A stretch of 32,573 nt of DNA from a virus. How positions within the stretch are numbered: position 1 is the first letter of the stretch; each line of letters opens with the position of its first letter. Positions 1-6,437 of the stretch are shown in pieces. The translations under genes and the position numbers were made by a program. The stretch is taken from IMG/VR virus record IMGVR_UViG_3300002144_000193, positions 1 to 32,573 of that record, one strand, 5' to 3'. The notes under the pieces are model-generated. The model saw only the letters and a program-made list of their open reading frames with translations, was not told the origin of the DNA and ran no database searches.

Positions 1-183
1 CGCCGCGGCCGCAACAAATACTTTAAGTGTTCGATTATCATCTTGTAGACTGTATCGGACACTTTCAAGTTCATCCAAGTAATGAACATAAGCACGACCA
101 GTTTGATCTATAACCTCAAGCCGATTAATGTTGTTCATTGCTGTCAACAGTTCTAAAGCTGTTAGTTCTTCACTGCCTGTCAT
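1..183 (-). CDS. Conserved phage hypothetical protein, C-terminus cut by window edge
   Basis: An open frame reads leftward from an ATG whose first four bases (ATGA) overlap the TGA stop of the upstream gene, which indicates translational coupling. The 61 visible codons begin MTGSEELTALELL and contain a segment of the type VIDQTGRAYVHYL followed by YSLQDDNRTLKVFV, resembling small uncharacterised proteins common in T4-like marine phages. No catalytic motif is seen. The frame is still open at base 1, so its end is unknown. It is the last visible gene of the leftward unit that begins near 2755. Function unknown. Confidence 0.6.
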   Translation of the reverse strand, partial: MTGSEELTALELLTAMNNINRLEVIDQTGRAYVHYLDELESVRYSLQDDNRTLKVFVAAAA

Positions 184-500
184 ACGATTGTACTCCAATC
201 GGTATCTTCTGGCATCAACTCAACTGTATCGCCAGCTTTCTCCTTGATCTGATTCCATATTCCAGCGTTATTCATTCTCAGGCGGTATTGTGATAGATGG
301 CACTGGTATACTGAGCCACTTTCTCCATAAAAATCCACATACTCTTCTCGGTATACCACTTTCGCAATGCCACTGTTCATTCGCCAACTGTCACCATCTA
401 GGTAACCACCACTCCATCCTCCTATCACTTTGTAGAAGGTATCTTGACCTGGTTGCATCATCTTTATAACTACCCAATTGTCTGGCCGGTATTCACTCAT
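180..500 (-). CDS. Conserved phage hypothetical protein (106 aa)
   Basis: The protein begins MSEYRPDNWVVIKM and is rich in aromatic and glycine residues (YKVIGGWSGGYLDGDSWRMN), resembling uncharacterised proteins of T4-like marine phages. I prefer the ATG at 498-500 to a GTG four codons upstream because AGGTGG lies 8 nt before that ATG. Its start overlaps the TAA stop of a 14-residue micro-ORF (TAATG), and its stop overlaps the start of the next gene (ATGA). It therefore probably depends on coupled translation in both directions. No known fold or active site is recognised. Confidence 0.75.
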   Translation of the reverse strand: MSEYRPDNWVVIKMMQPGQDTFYKVIGGWSGGYLDGDSWRMNSGIAKVVYREEYVDFYGESGSVYQCHLSQYRLRMNNAGIWNQIKEKAGDTVELMPEDTDWSTIV

Positions 501-544
501 TACTCTGCCCACCTCATGTTTGTTTGTGTCATCATTGAAAACAT
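500..544 (-). CDS. Micro-ORF, 14 aa, MxQTNxRWA family copy 1
   Basis: A 14-codon frame, MFSMMTQTNMRWAE, has a GGGAG Shine-Dalgarno 8 nt before the ATG at 542-544. It ends in TAATG, where the stop shares bases with the start of the 106-aa gene. Its core TQTN-M-RWA matches a second micro-ORF at 1109-1165, and both sit directly before a conserved hypothetical gene. The matching peptide, separate ribosome sites and stop/start overlaps suggest translated leader peptides or tiny proteins. Part of the DNA similarity reflects the downstream ribosome site AGGTGG being embedded in the peptide. Function unknown. Confidence 0.55.
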   Translation of the reverse strand: MFSMMTQTNMRWAE

Positions 545-563
545 GTCTACAACTCCCGATCTA

Positions 564-1112
564 TTAATCCCAAAGTCCTTCATAATATTTTCCAAACAGT
601 TTGAAGCCGTTTGTGATACGCTCTTGGTATGCCTTGCGCCCTTCCCAATCAATTTCAAAAGTATCGTTAGGGCCCTTAACCATTTCGGTCATACCTTTAT
701 GTTTGCCTTCAGTTAGTTCAATCCACTGAGTATCGTGTTCGCCTGATGTAAACTGTTCTTCCCAATCTTCATGTTTGCTCTCAAAGGCAAAGATCATTTC
801 GTCCATCACCCAGTCCCAACGCTCAAAGAACTTGCTGTCAGTCTCACCGTTTTTAGTGTATGCTGTTAGTTCTTTTTTAGTAGGCCGCAACTCGGTAGGA
901 ACATCTTCAGGGTACACATACGGAGAACCTTGTTTGGTCTCTTTGAGTTGCTTGAGCATTGGCAAAATAATATATGCAAGAGTATGATCCATACTCCACG
1001 TATCAAAGTTGTCAATACGAACTGATACTTTCTGTTCGTTTTTAATCCCCAACTTATATAGGAAGTTGTGATACCACCTATGAGTTGGATACTTGCTAAT
1101 TTTAATTTTCAT
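564..1112 (-). CDS. Conserved T4-like phage hypothetical protein (182 aa)
   Basis: The sequence begins MKIKISKYPTHRWYHNFLY and holds the segments QKVSVRIDNFDTWSMDHTLAYIILPMLKQL, in two stretches, and FFERWDWVMDEMIFAFE. This pattern recurs in uncharacterised proteins of T4-like marine phages. It is soluble, tryptophan-rich and acidic towards the C-terminus, with no signal peptide or membrane segment. The ATG at 1110-1112 is preceded by GATGAGG and overlaps the TGA stop of the 18-aa micro-ORF (ATGA), so translation is probably coupled. Function unknown. Confidence 0.8.
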   Translation of the reverse strand: MKIKISKYPTHRWYHNFLYKLGIKNEQKVSVRIDNFDTWSMDHTLAYIILPMLKQLKETKQGSPYVYPEDVPTELRPTKKELTAYTKNGETDSKFFERWDWVMDEMIFAFESKHEDWEEQFTSGEHDTQWIELTEGKHKGMTEMVKGPNDTFEIDWEGRKAYQERITNGFKLFGKYYEGLWD

Positions 1113-1165
1113 TCCTCATCACCTTTTAATAAACCAGTTGCCCACCTTATGTTTGTTTGTTTCAT
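1109..1165 (-). CDS. Micro-ORF, 18 aa, MxQTNxRWA family copy 2
   Basis: The frame MKQTNIRWATGLLKGDEE starts at ATG 1163-1165 with TGAGG 5-6 nt upstream. It ends in ATGA, overlapping the start of the 182-aa gene. Its first nine residues match copy 1 at 500-544 (xQTN-I/M-RWA). The end of the frame also contains the downstream ribosome site (GATGAGG). It lies between tRNA-Arg(TCT) and the next gene. Two similar peptides with their own ribosome sites make translation plausible; the role is unknown. Confidence 0.6.
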   Translation of the reverse strand: MKQTNIRWATGLLKGDEE

Positions 1166-1180
1166 CGTAACCTCATTATG

Positions 1181-1257
1181 TGGTACGCCCTAGTGGATTC
1201 GAACCACTGACCCACAGCTTAGAAGGCTGTTGCTCTATCCAACTGAGCTAAGAGCGT
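1181..1257 (-). tRNA. tRNA-Arg (anticodon TCT)
   Basis: A 77-nt cloverleaf. Acceptor ACGCTCT pairs with AGGGCGT. The D stem is GCTC/GAGC, the anticodon loop is CTTCTAA with anticodon TCT, and the T stem is AGTGG/CCACT around TTCGAAT. Discriminator A and an encoded CCA end are present. It reads AGA, a frequent arginine codon in AT-rich phage genes. Confidence 0.95.
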
Positions 1258-1288
1258 ATAATAACATTTTAACGTTCCTTGCTAATAG

Positions 1289-1362
1289 TGGAGCGGGTAA
1301 GGAGAATCGAACTCCTGTCTTTAGGTTGGAAACCTAAGGTCTTACCATTACACAATACCCGC
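1289..1362 (-). tRNA. tRNA-Gly (anticodon TCC)
   Basis: A 74-nt cloverleaf. Acceptor GCGGGTA pairs with TACCCGC. The anticodon stem is TTAGG/CCTAA with loop TTTCCAA (anticodon TCC), and the T stem is AGGAG/CTCCT around TTCGATT. Discriminator T and an encoded CCA are present. It reads GGA. It lies 31 nt from tRNA-Arg(TCT) on the same strand, so the three tRNAs here are probably processed from one transcript. Confidence 0.95.
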
Positions 1363-1393
1363 TCTTTCCGAAACTTCTAACTCTCTTTATAAG

Positions 1394-1470
1394 TGGCGCG
1401 GCTGAAGAGATTCGAACTCCTGACTTCCTGGTTCGTAGCCAGGTACTCTATCCAGCTGAGTTACAGCCGC
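1394..1470 (-). tRNA. tRNA-Arg (anticodon ACG)
   Basis: A 77-nt cloverleaf. Acceptor GCGGCTG pairs with CAGCCGC. The anticodon stem is CCTGG/CCAGG with loop CTACGAA (anticodon ACG), and the T stem is AGGAG/CTCTT with one G-T pair. An encoded CCA is present. An A at position 34 would need deamination to inosine by a host TadA-type enzyme to read all CGN codons. It begins 8 nt after the stop of the SH3-like gene and shares that transcript. Confidence 0.95.
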
Positions 1471-1478
1471 GGGCCTTG

Positions 1479-1898
1479 TTAGTCTTTATATAAGACTTGG
1501 GTAACATTTTTAATAACAAAACTGCGCCAGCCTTCTGCGTTGATATCGTAGACTGGTAAACTGTTATTAGGATTTTTAATTGTTCTTGCTGGCTTCTCTT
1601 CTTCACCTTCAGTGACGACCTTTGTAGGAAGTAATGTAGGGTTTAGAGTACAAGTCATTACTCGTACATCACCATTAAGTTTAGTGAACGTTACTTCAGC
1701 AGTCTTAGACTGTAGTTCATGTTTAAGAACTGTTCTGAATGTAGTCCAATCTTCATCGTTCCAATCTTCTACTGGTTGCAATGCTGTATCTCCTTTTCCG
1801 CCACCGCGGGTTGAGTCATGTGTAAGAACACCTGTTACAAACGAAACTTGGGTCTTTACATCGAAATTATTAATTTTATTTTCCATTTTTGCGTACAT
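1479..1898 (-). CDS. Small SH3-like phage protein (139 aa)
   Basis: The C-terminal half (AEVTFTKLNGDVRVMTCTLN, then a basic/proline linker, then LPVYDINAEGWRSFVIKNV) has the beta-strand pattern and closing WRSF-type motif of small SH3-barrel proteins of unknown role found throughout T4-like phages. The frame is open further upstream to 2000. I place the start at ATG 1896-1898 (MYAKMENKINN) because AGGA lies 5 nt before it and an upstream start would overlap the oxygenase gene. The extra N-terminal residues of the longer frame come from an AT-rich repeat. Function unknown. Confidence 0.75.
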   Translation of the reverse strand: MYAKMENKINNFDVKTQVSFVTGVLTHDSTRGGGKGDTALQPVEDWNDEDWTTFRTVLKHELQSKTAEVTFTKLNGDVRVMTCTLNPTLLPTKVVTEGEEEKPARTIKNPNNSLPVYDINAEGWRSFVIKNVTQVLYKD

Positions 1899-1911
1899 GT
1901 TTATCCTGTTA

Positions 1912-1940
1912 TTTTTAATTTTAATTTTAATTCTAATTCT
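1912..1940. repeat. Short TTTTAA-type tandem repeat
   Basis: About four to five imperfect 6-nt units (TTTTAA drifting to TTCTAA) fill most of the 46-nt gap between the oxygenase stop and the SH3-like start. The tract may keep the ribosome site of the SH3-like gene unstructured. No further role is evident. Confidence 0.6.
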
Positions 1941-1944
1941 GTTT

Positions 1945-2601
1945 TCAGATGGGCATCCAATGATTTCGCATTTGCGGAGTTTCATCTGCAATTTGACCAA
2001 AAGATTTATTTATAAATTTTGGATTCGCCATCAACAAAGTTTCACTAACGATATCAAATCCTATAGTAATTCTAGGGGAAGTTATATCTTGTTTAGGATA
2101 AGTCCTATGTTGATTATGATTCAATCCCATTACCATTAAATTATCCTGACTGGAAATATCTAGTTCTTGGCCATTATTAAATCGATAAGATGTTTTAGAA
2201 TCATGGGTGTCTACACAAAAGAATCCATGCCATGCTAAATCACGCTCTTGACCATGTATATGCCAGTCCCGATATTTGCCGTCATAAAATATATTATACC
2301 AGCATTGTATCCAATATCTTATTGGGAGACGAAACCCATATATGTCTGTTTGCACTTTATTAAAAAAAGTCTGAATGCTAAAATATAATGCATTTACCTC
2401 AGGTAAAGGGTGTAGCAACAGGTTATATGATGATCCTTCATCTAACGAATTATAAGTCCCTTTGTAATCTAATCTAAAGTCAGCCAGATAATGCTTATCT
2501 ACAACTGTTTCTAATTGAAACACGGATGCTTTCAATTTCTCTAAATTTAAATTGCAAGTAGTTGAATATAATCCATCAGCGTGTTTTAACATATTACTCA
2601 T
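1945..2601 (-). CDS. 2OG-Fe(II) oxygenase-like protein (phage type)
   Basis: This 218-aa protein resembles the phage 2-oxoglutarate/Fe(II) dioxygenase-like group (PF13759 type). The double-stranded beta-helix core runs from about residue 100 to 185. The visible motif is W-H114-I-H116-G, then WHGFFCVDT (the WSGVYYV position), H165-R166 as the distal iron ligand, and PRITIGFDI with R177 for 2-oxoglutarate. The first motif is HxH rather than HxD, as in that group. The substrate is unknown. The ATG at 2601 has no good Shine-Dalgarno and follows a roughly 150-nt structured leader. It is the first gene of the unit driven from 2755-2782. It is one of three unrelated-looking 2OG oxygenases in the window. 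Confidence 0.75.
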   Translation of the reverse strand: MSNMLKHADGLYSTTCNLNLEKLKASVFQLETVVDKHYLADFRLDYKGTYNSLDEGSSYNLLLHPLPEVNALYFSIQTFFNKVQTDIYGFRLPIRYWIQCWYNIFYDGKYRDWHIHGQERDLAWHGFFCVDTHDSKTSYRFNNGQELDISSQDNLMVMGLNHNQHRTYPKQDITSPRITIGFDIVSETLLMANPKFINKSFGQIADETPQMRNHWMPI

Positions 2602-2754
2602 AATTTAATTCTGTAAAAAGATTGAGAGCAAACAACAGTGCAAATCTTCAGACTTGCCTAGCCCTTCAGCGGACGCCAGCGTCTGCTCTCAAAAGGTTTA
2701 AGACATGCCCCCTAGCAATATATAGCAATTTACGTTGCGATGTCTTATGTGTCT
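2602..2754 (-). ncRNA. Structured 5' leader upstream of the oxygenase gene
   Basis: The roughly 150 nt between the promoter at 2755-2782 and the start at 2601 hold several complementary segments, read on the minus strand. An 8-bp pair joins 2740-2747 with 2699-2706. A 9-bp perfect pair joins 2684-2692 with 2622-2630 and is followed by a U-rich stretch (AUCUUUUU). A compact hairpin at 2668-2687 shares bases with the 9-bp helix, so the two cannot form together. This is the layout of an attenuator or other regulatory leader. I do not recognise a known riboswitch class. No protein frame with a ribosome site is evident here. Confidence 0.45.
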
Positions 2755-2782
2755 ATTATAACACCTCATATCAGATAATCAA
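2755..2782 (-). promoter_or_regulatory. Sigma70-type promoter with extended -10
   Basis: On the minus strand, TTGATT (2777-2782) is followed by a 16-nt spacer ending in TGT and a perfect TATAAT (2755-2760), giving an extended -10. Transcription should start near 2748. The -35 box overlaps the stop codon of the radical SAM gene. It would drive the oxygenase, the SH3-like gene, the three tRNAs and the small genes to their left. Confidence 0.7.
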
Positions 2783-4740
2783 TCGTTTTGGGCAAATACT
2801 TTAGCAAGTGTAGAAACAGTCCCGGCTATTTCGACATGTGCTTTGTTTGGCATATTACGTTGACGTTGAAAGATTCTAGTTGCAAATTCAACCAATGATA
2901 AGTTTTCTTCATGTGGTGTAGCATTTGTAAACGTATATGTTACTTGATTACGTAGTAACTCTACATCATTATTAATAAACTCATGTAAATTGTGCGTAAA
3001 TGATTTTGTTTCTGATACCAAATGTTTCTTTTCATAGTCAAAGTAACAGAAATCGTTGTACTCGCACAACTCTGCAAACAGATCAGCATCAAGTTGAGGC
3101 TCATAATAATCGTATACTATCTGTTTGATGTTGGTTTGCAACTGACCCACTACACACAATGTATTAAAGTATTGAAATTCTGCATGTTGAGTTAACCCAT
3201 ATTTAAAATTACCGGGAAGACCAGTATATACTTTAACAATTTCTTGCTCACATTCATTGTATGCGGCTTGGAGCATAGGATCAATCAATAGTAAATCTAT
3301 TACCTTTTCATAAAACTCCTTAAAGGATAAGGATAAATGTTTGCATGTAAATCTTGCAAACTCAGTAATTAAACCAGAGCCGTGTACTGTTGTAATTATA
3401 TTCGTAAACATGATTGCTTTAATGTGGTCATTAAATGGTAATGTGTTTGTTTCTACAACTATAGCAAGTGTTTCTTTAATCTCTGGACTATAATCATAAT
3501 TCTGGTTGGCAGTAATTCTGCTAGGAATAGTTTTTATACCATTTAATTTTCGTTGCAGTTTATTCAATTCTGTGTTCTCTAGTAATGCTGTTGGTTGAAC
3601 TTTAAAATTGTGATGCATACCAGATTCAAACAAATAATAAAAACCATCTTTCCAAGATTCAAGTGTTTCCATAGGAAGACCTAATATCATATCAACATCG
3701 TTTGATAAACCTGCGGCAGTACACTCTTTTACAAAATCTTTAACTTCATTGATGTCAAACTGATCACGTTTAATTTCTTTAAGAGTTTCGGGCGTGAATG
3801 TTTGTACCGAAATTGTTATACCGCTACGAATAGCATCACCTTTATTAGGTCTACTTAATTCTTTTGCGATGTTAATTATTTGCTCTCTGCTGTTTTTTGG
3901 CCAGTTCGGAACAATGTATTTAGGATAACCAGTAGCAATTCTTAGTTCACTTAAATACTTTGCTATTTCCATATCACGTTCATATAAAATTCCAAAGTTA
4001 GCATCATTGATATATAGTACTTCTATTTTATTTTTACTAAACCATTCTAATTCTTTTTTGACTGTGTCTAAATGTCGGACTCGAATTTTACTATAGGTCA
4101 GACTTCCCCAATCACAATATGTGCATTGGTACGGGCAACCTCTATTAGTGTCGATCATTCCGTCCCATTGAACGTCTGGGTATTTTTCAAAAAGAAAGTC
4201 GAATACACCTGTAGTGTAAGGACTAGGTAAATGTTCTAAGTTATTAATTCTAACAGTCGGTCCAGTATCGATAGCGTTACCATTGTCGTTAATAATCAAG
4301 CCAGATATTACAGACAAGTCTGTGTTAGAAATTCTAGCCTCTAATATATCTTTTAGAACAACATCTCCTTCTTGTTTTACTGCTACATCTATATAGGGTT
4401 TGTTTTGAAAAATCTTTGGATCACTGTGTTCTACTTCAGGTCCGCCAAAAACGATTAAACAATTTGGGAAGCGTTCTTTTATCTTCTCTGCTAGTTTACA
4501 GGTGTAGTTATAGTTCCAACAATAACAACTAAATCCAGCTACATCAATGTCTTCATATGAGTTAACTACTTCATCAATATTAAACCGCTCAACTTGTAAA
4601 TCTAGTAGATGATAATTTTGTTTAATCAAGTCGGAGTTTTGGCAGTTGGCCCACAAACAACCTATGGCATAGGGTAAGTACATTGCCTTCTTATTAATTA
4701 TCCAAACAAAACTTGCTTGTACTAATAAAATATTTTTCAT
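2779..4740 (-). CDS. B12-binding-type radical SAM protein
   Basis: A 653-aa protein with a cobalamin-binding-like Rossmann domain at about residues 1-140 (FSCYCWNYNYTCKLAEKI, LIVFGGPEVEH) and a radical SAM barrel from about 190. The 4Fe-4S motif is C202-PYQ-C206-TY-C209. The usual DxHxxG cobalamin motif is not seen, so the N-terminal domain may not bind B12. Family members methylate or rearrange unreactive carbons using S-adenosylmethionine; the substrate here is unknown. The ATG at 4740 has no Shine-Dalgarno and lies 6 nt after a TAAATA late motif (4747-4754). The gene also follows the phosphoesterase gene and could be read from the promoter at 5378. IscU, FNR and MetK elsewhere in the window could supply its cluster, electrons and substrate. 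Confidence 0.85.
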   Translation of the reverse strand: MKNILLVQASFVWIINKKAMYLPYAIGCLWANCQNSDLIKQNYHLLDLQVERFNIDEVVNSYEDIDVAGFSCYCWNYNYTCKLAEKIKERFPNCLIVFGGPEVEHSDPKIFQNKPYIDVAVKQEGDVVLKDILEARISNTDLSVISGLIINDNGNAIDTGPTVRINNLEHLPSPYTTGVFDFLFEKYPDVQWDGMIDTNRGCPYQCTYCDWGSLTYSKIRVRHLDTVKKELEWFSKNKIEVLYINDANFGILYERDMEIAKYLSELRIATGYPKYIVPNWPKNSREQIINIAKELSRPNKGDAIRSGITISVQTFTPETLKEIKRDQFDINEVKDFVKECTAAGLSNDVDMILGLPMETLESWKDGFYYLFESGMHHNFKVQPTALLENTELNKLQRKLNGIKTIPSRITANQNYDYSPEIKETLAIVVETNTLPFNDHIKAIMFTNIITTVHGSGLITEFARFTCKHLSLSFKEFYEKVIDLLLIDPMLQAAYNECEQEIVKVYTGLPGNFKYGLTQHAEFQYFNTLCVVGQLQTNIKQIVYDYYEPQLDADLFAELCEYNDFCYFDYEKKHLVSETKSFTHNLHEFINNDVELLRNQVTYTFTNATPHEENLSLVEFATRIFQRQRNMPNKAHVEIAGTVSTLAKVFAQND

Positions 4741-4746
4741 TAGTTG

Positions 4747-4754
4747 TATTTACC
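4747..4754 (-). promoter_or_regulatory. T4-type late promoter core (GGTAAATA)
   Basis: GGTAAATA lies 6 nt before the ATG of the radical SAM gene, inside the 3' end of the phosphoesterase gene. T4 late promoters (TATAAATA) start transcription about 6 nt past the last A, so the start would fall on or next to the AUG. Confidence 0.5.
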
Positions 4755-5349
4755 CATGAGAATTAAATTGAAGATTTTTGTCTTCATGTTTGTTGCTTCC
4801 GTTGCCGTTAATCATGCCCAATTTGCCACCTTGTGCTACAATTCTCTCTACCAAGTCTTCAAACTCAATTGGTTTCAAGTCTGTGTGTTCAGCAGATACG
4901 CACAAGAATCTAGGGTCAACCTGATGACCACCATACCTCATCACTTTACCAGCATGTAGATGACCATGTACGTTACACCCAAATCTACCCAACTGATCAA
5001 CATGTATTGGTATGTGAGTGAACACTAACCCGTTCGTTACATGACAACCTCTAACATCTTTAAAGACTTCAACGTACTTGTTTAACTTCAAGTTGTCGTG
5101 GTTACCTTTAATCAGTATTTTGATGCCATTCATCTGCTTGACTTTATCAAGTCCTCGTTGATTGAACGCAATATCACCTAACATGTAGACTTTATCCGTC
5201 GGTTTGACGAGTTCGTTGTGCAATTGAACCATTGCATCTTCCATATCCTCTACTGTATCGTACTGACGTAACTTATTGCCGGCCGCATCTGTGAAGTTCA
5301 CAATCTTGTTGTGACCGAAGTGTAAATCTGCTATGAAAAACTGTGCCAT
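4750..5349 (-). CDS. Calcineurin-like metallophosphoesterase
   Basis: This 199-aa protein carries all the motifs of the superfamily in order: D8-L-H10 with FGH, GDIAFN (D59), KGN-H84-D85 (the GNHD motif), H112 in FTHIP, and VHGHLH near 128-132. It would bind two metal ions and cleave a phosphomono- or diester. Short stand-alone members of this type are common in phages, and their substrates are mostly unknown. The C-terminal tail after residue 180 is low-complexity and polar. It is the first gene behind a consensus sigma70 promoter, so early expression is likely. The radical SAM gene follows after 9 nt. Confidence 0.85.
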   Translation of the reverse strand: MAQFFIADLHFGHNKIVNFTDAAGNKLRQYDTVEDMEDAMVQLHNELVKPTDKVYMLGDIAFNQRGLDKVKQMNGIKILIKGNHDNLKLNKYVEVFKDVRGCHVTNGLVFTHIPIHVDQLGRFGCNVHGHLHAGKVMRYGGHQVDPRFLCVSAEHTDLKPIEFEDLVERIVAQGGKLGMINGNGSNKHEDKNLQFNSHG

Positions 5350-5377
5350 TTTCTCTGTCTCTTTAATCTAAGTATCT

Positions 5378-5406
5378 ATTATACACTTTTTTAACCGACA
5401 TGTCAA
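5378..5406 (-). promoter_or_regulatory. Perfect-consensus sigma70 promoter
   Basis: On the minus strand, TTGACA (5401-5406), a 17-nt spacer and TATAAT (5378-5383) match the consensus exactly. Transcription should start near 5371, about 20 nt before the phosphoesterase ATG. A perfect host-type promoter suggests immediate early expression. Confidence 0.85.
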
Positions 5407-5411
5407 CACCT

Positions 5412-5419
5412 AATAAATA
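5412..5419 (+). promoter_or_regulatory. T4-type late promoter core (AATAAATA)
   Basis: AATAAATA matches T4 TATAAATA at 7 of 8 positions and ends exactly 5 nt before the ATG of the nucleotidyltransferase gene. That spacing puts the expected +1 on the A of the AUG. No Shine-Dalgarno is present. It would drive the sugar cassette. Confidence 0.6.
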
Positions 5420-5424
5420 TATAC

Positions 5425-6120
5425 ATGAATATATTAATACCAGCCGCAGGCCTTGGCACTAGATTCAAAGGTCATTACGACAGCCCAAAAAACATGATTG
5501 ACGTTAAGGGTGAGCCTATGTTGGTCGCATCAGCAAGAAGTTTGCGAATGGACGGGCCTGAACACTCATTCATTTTTGTTATACCAGAAAACGATCATAC
5601 AGTTGAGTTGAAAGAACGACTCACTACAGAGTTTCCTGGTTGTAGAGTACTGAACATAGCAGGAAAATCTCAGGGGGCGGCAGAAACAGCAGTATCAGCA
5701 CAAGGATTTTTCTCTGAAGATGAAGAACTATTGATTGCTAACTGCGATCAGATCATGGCATGGAGTGATGAATCACGTGATAAAATATTTGACAAGTTAA
5801 GAGAGTTTGATGCTGGTATTGTTACTATTAAAAGTGATGACCCTAAACACAGTTATCTCAACCTAGAAACAGGCGAGATAGTAGAGAAAGAAGTTGTAAG
5901 TGATCAAGCATTAGTTGGATTACATTATTGGAAGCACGGTAAAGATTTTACCCAATCTACTAGATTGATGATGCAATCTGGAAAAAGATCAAGAGGTGAA
6001 TATTATATCGGACCTACATACAATTGGTTCGGTGGTTCAGCGGGGTATTATGAAATAGAAGAGAACGAAATTCATTTCATAGGCACACCAGAAGACTTAC
6101 AAGCATACCTTGAAAAATGA
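5425..6120 (+). CDS. Sugar-1-phosphate nucleotidyltransferase
   Basis: The 231-aa protein opens with MNILIPAAGLGTRF, the nucleotide-binding signature of nucleotidyl transferases, followed by SPKNMIDVKGEPML (the KP/K-P-M-L position). The aspartate in IANCDQI is the likely metal ligand. Such enzymes join a sugar-1-phosphate to NTP to give an NDP-sugar. The neighbours (cupin, phosphomannomutase-like protein) make mannose or a related hexose the likely sugar, but this is inference. The start is ATG 5425, with no Shine-Dalgarno and a late motif 5 nt upstream. The stop overlaps the next start (ATGA). First gene of a six- or seven-gene plus-strand unit. Confidence 0.85.
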   Translation: MNILIPAAGLGTRFKGHYDSPKNMIDVKGEPMLVASARSLRMDGPEHSFIFVIPENDHTVELKERLTTEFPGCRVLNIAGKSQGAAETAVSAQGFFSEDEELLIANCDQIMAWSDESRDKIFDKLREFDAGIVTIKSDDPKHSYLNLETGEIVEKEVVSDQALVGLHYWKHGKDFTQSTRLMMQSGKRSRGEYYIGPTYNWFGGSAGYYEIEENEIHFIGTPEDLQAYLEK

Positions 6121-6437
6121 TTGTAGGCAAACTCAGCGATACTTATCGAGGTTGGGTTATTGGAGATTTCGAACCTAGTCTTCTCAAAACCAAAGACTTT
6201 GAAGTAGGTATACTCACTCATCTAAAAGGCGAACAGTGGCCTGCTCACTATCACAAGAAAGGCACAGAGTATAACATTCTAATCAAAGGCTCTATGAATG
6301 TATGCGACACAGAGTTATCAGCGGGTGATACGTTTATTATCGAACCCAACGAGATAGCAGACCCGACATTTTACGAAGACTGTACGATTGTCTGTATAAA
6401 AACTCCAAGCGACACCCAGGATAAATATATCGTATGA
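6117..6437 (+). CDS. Small cupin-fold protein
   Basis: A 106-aa single-domain cupin. The first metal motif is HYHKKGTEYN near residues 42-51, then ILIKGSMNV and SAGDTFIIEPNEIADP as the second half of the barrel. The final histidine of the classical motif is replaced. The position between a nucleotidyltransferase and a phosphomannomutase-like gene suggests a role like the cupin part of type II phosphomannose isomerase or a sugar epimerase/isomerase, though it could be a sensor. It overlaps both neighbours by 4 nt (ATGA). Confidence 0.7.
   Translation: MIVGKLSDTYRGWVIGDFEPSLLKTKDFEVGILTHLKGEQWPAHYHKKGTEYNILIKGSMNVCDTELSAGDTFIIEPNEIADPTFYEDCTIVCIKTPSDTQDKYIV

Noticed and set aside
444-716. A 90-codon plus-strand frame
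   Set aside because: It overlaps three better-supported minus-strand frames and reads as a hydrophobic antisense translation without a ribosome site.
1181-1470. The three tRNAs as a prophage attachment site
   Set aside because: No integrase, no direct repeat of a tRNA end and no lysogeny genes are visible in the window; phage tRNA clusters are common in T4-like genomes.
1612-2139. A 175-codon open frame on the plus strand
   Set aside because: It runs antisense to the SH3-like and oxygenase genes, has hydrophobic low-complexity content from the AT-rich repeat, and has no ribosome site. The minus-strand frames match known phage families.
2668-2687. GC-rich hairpin read as a simple terminator for the radical SAM gene
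   Set aside because: The stem is strong but no T run follows on either strand, so it is better read as part of the oxygenase leader fold.
2622-2804. A 60-codon plus-strand frame in the oxygenase leader
   Set aside because: It has no ribosome site, crosses the end of the radical SAM gene antisense, and lies in a region explained by promoter and RNA structure on the other strand.
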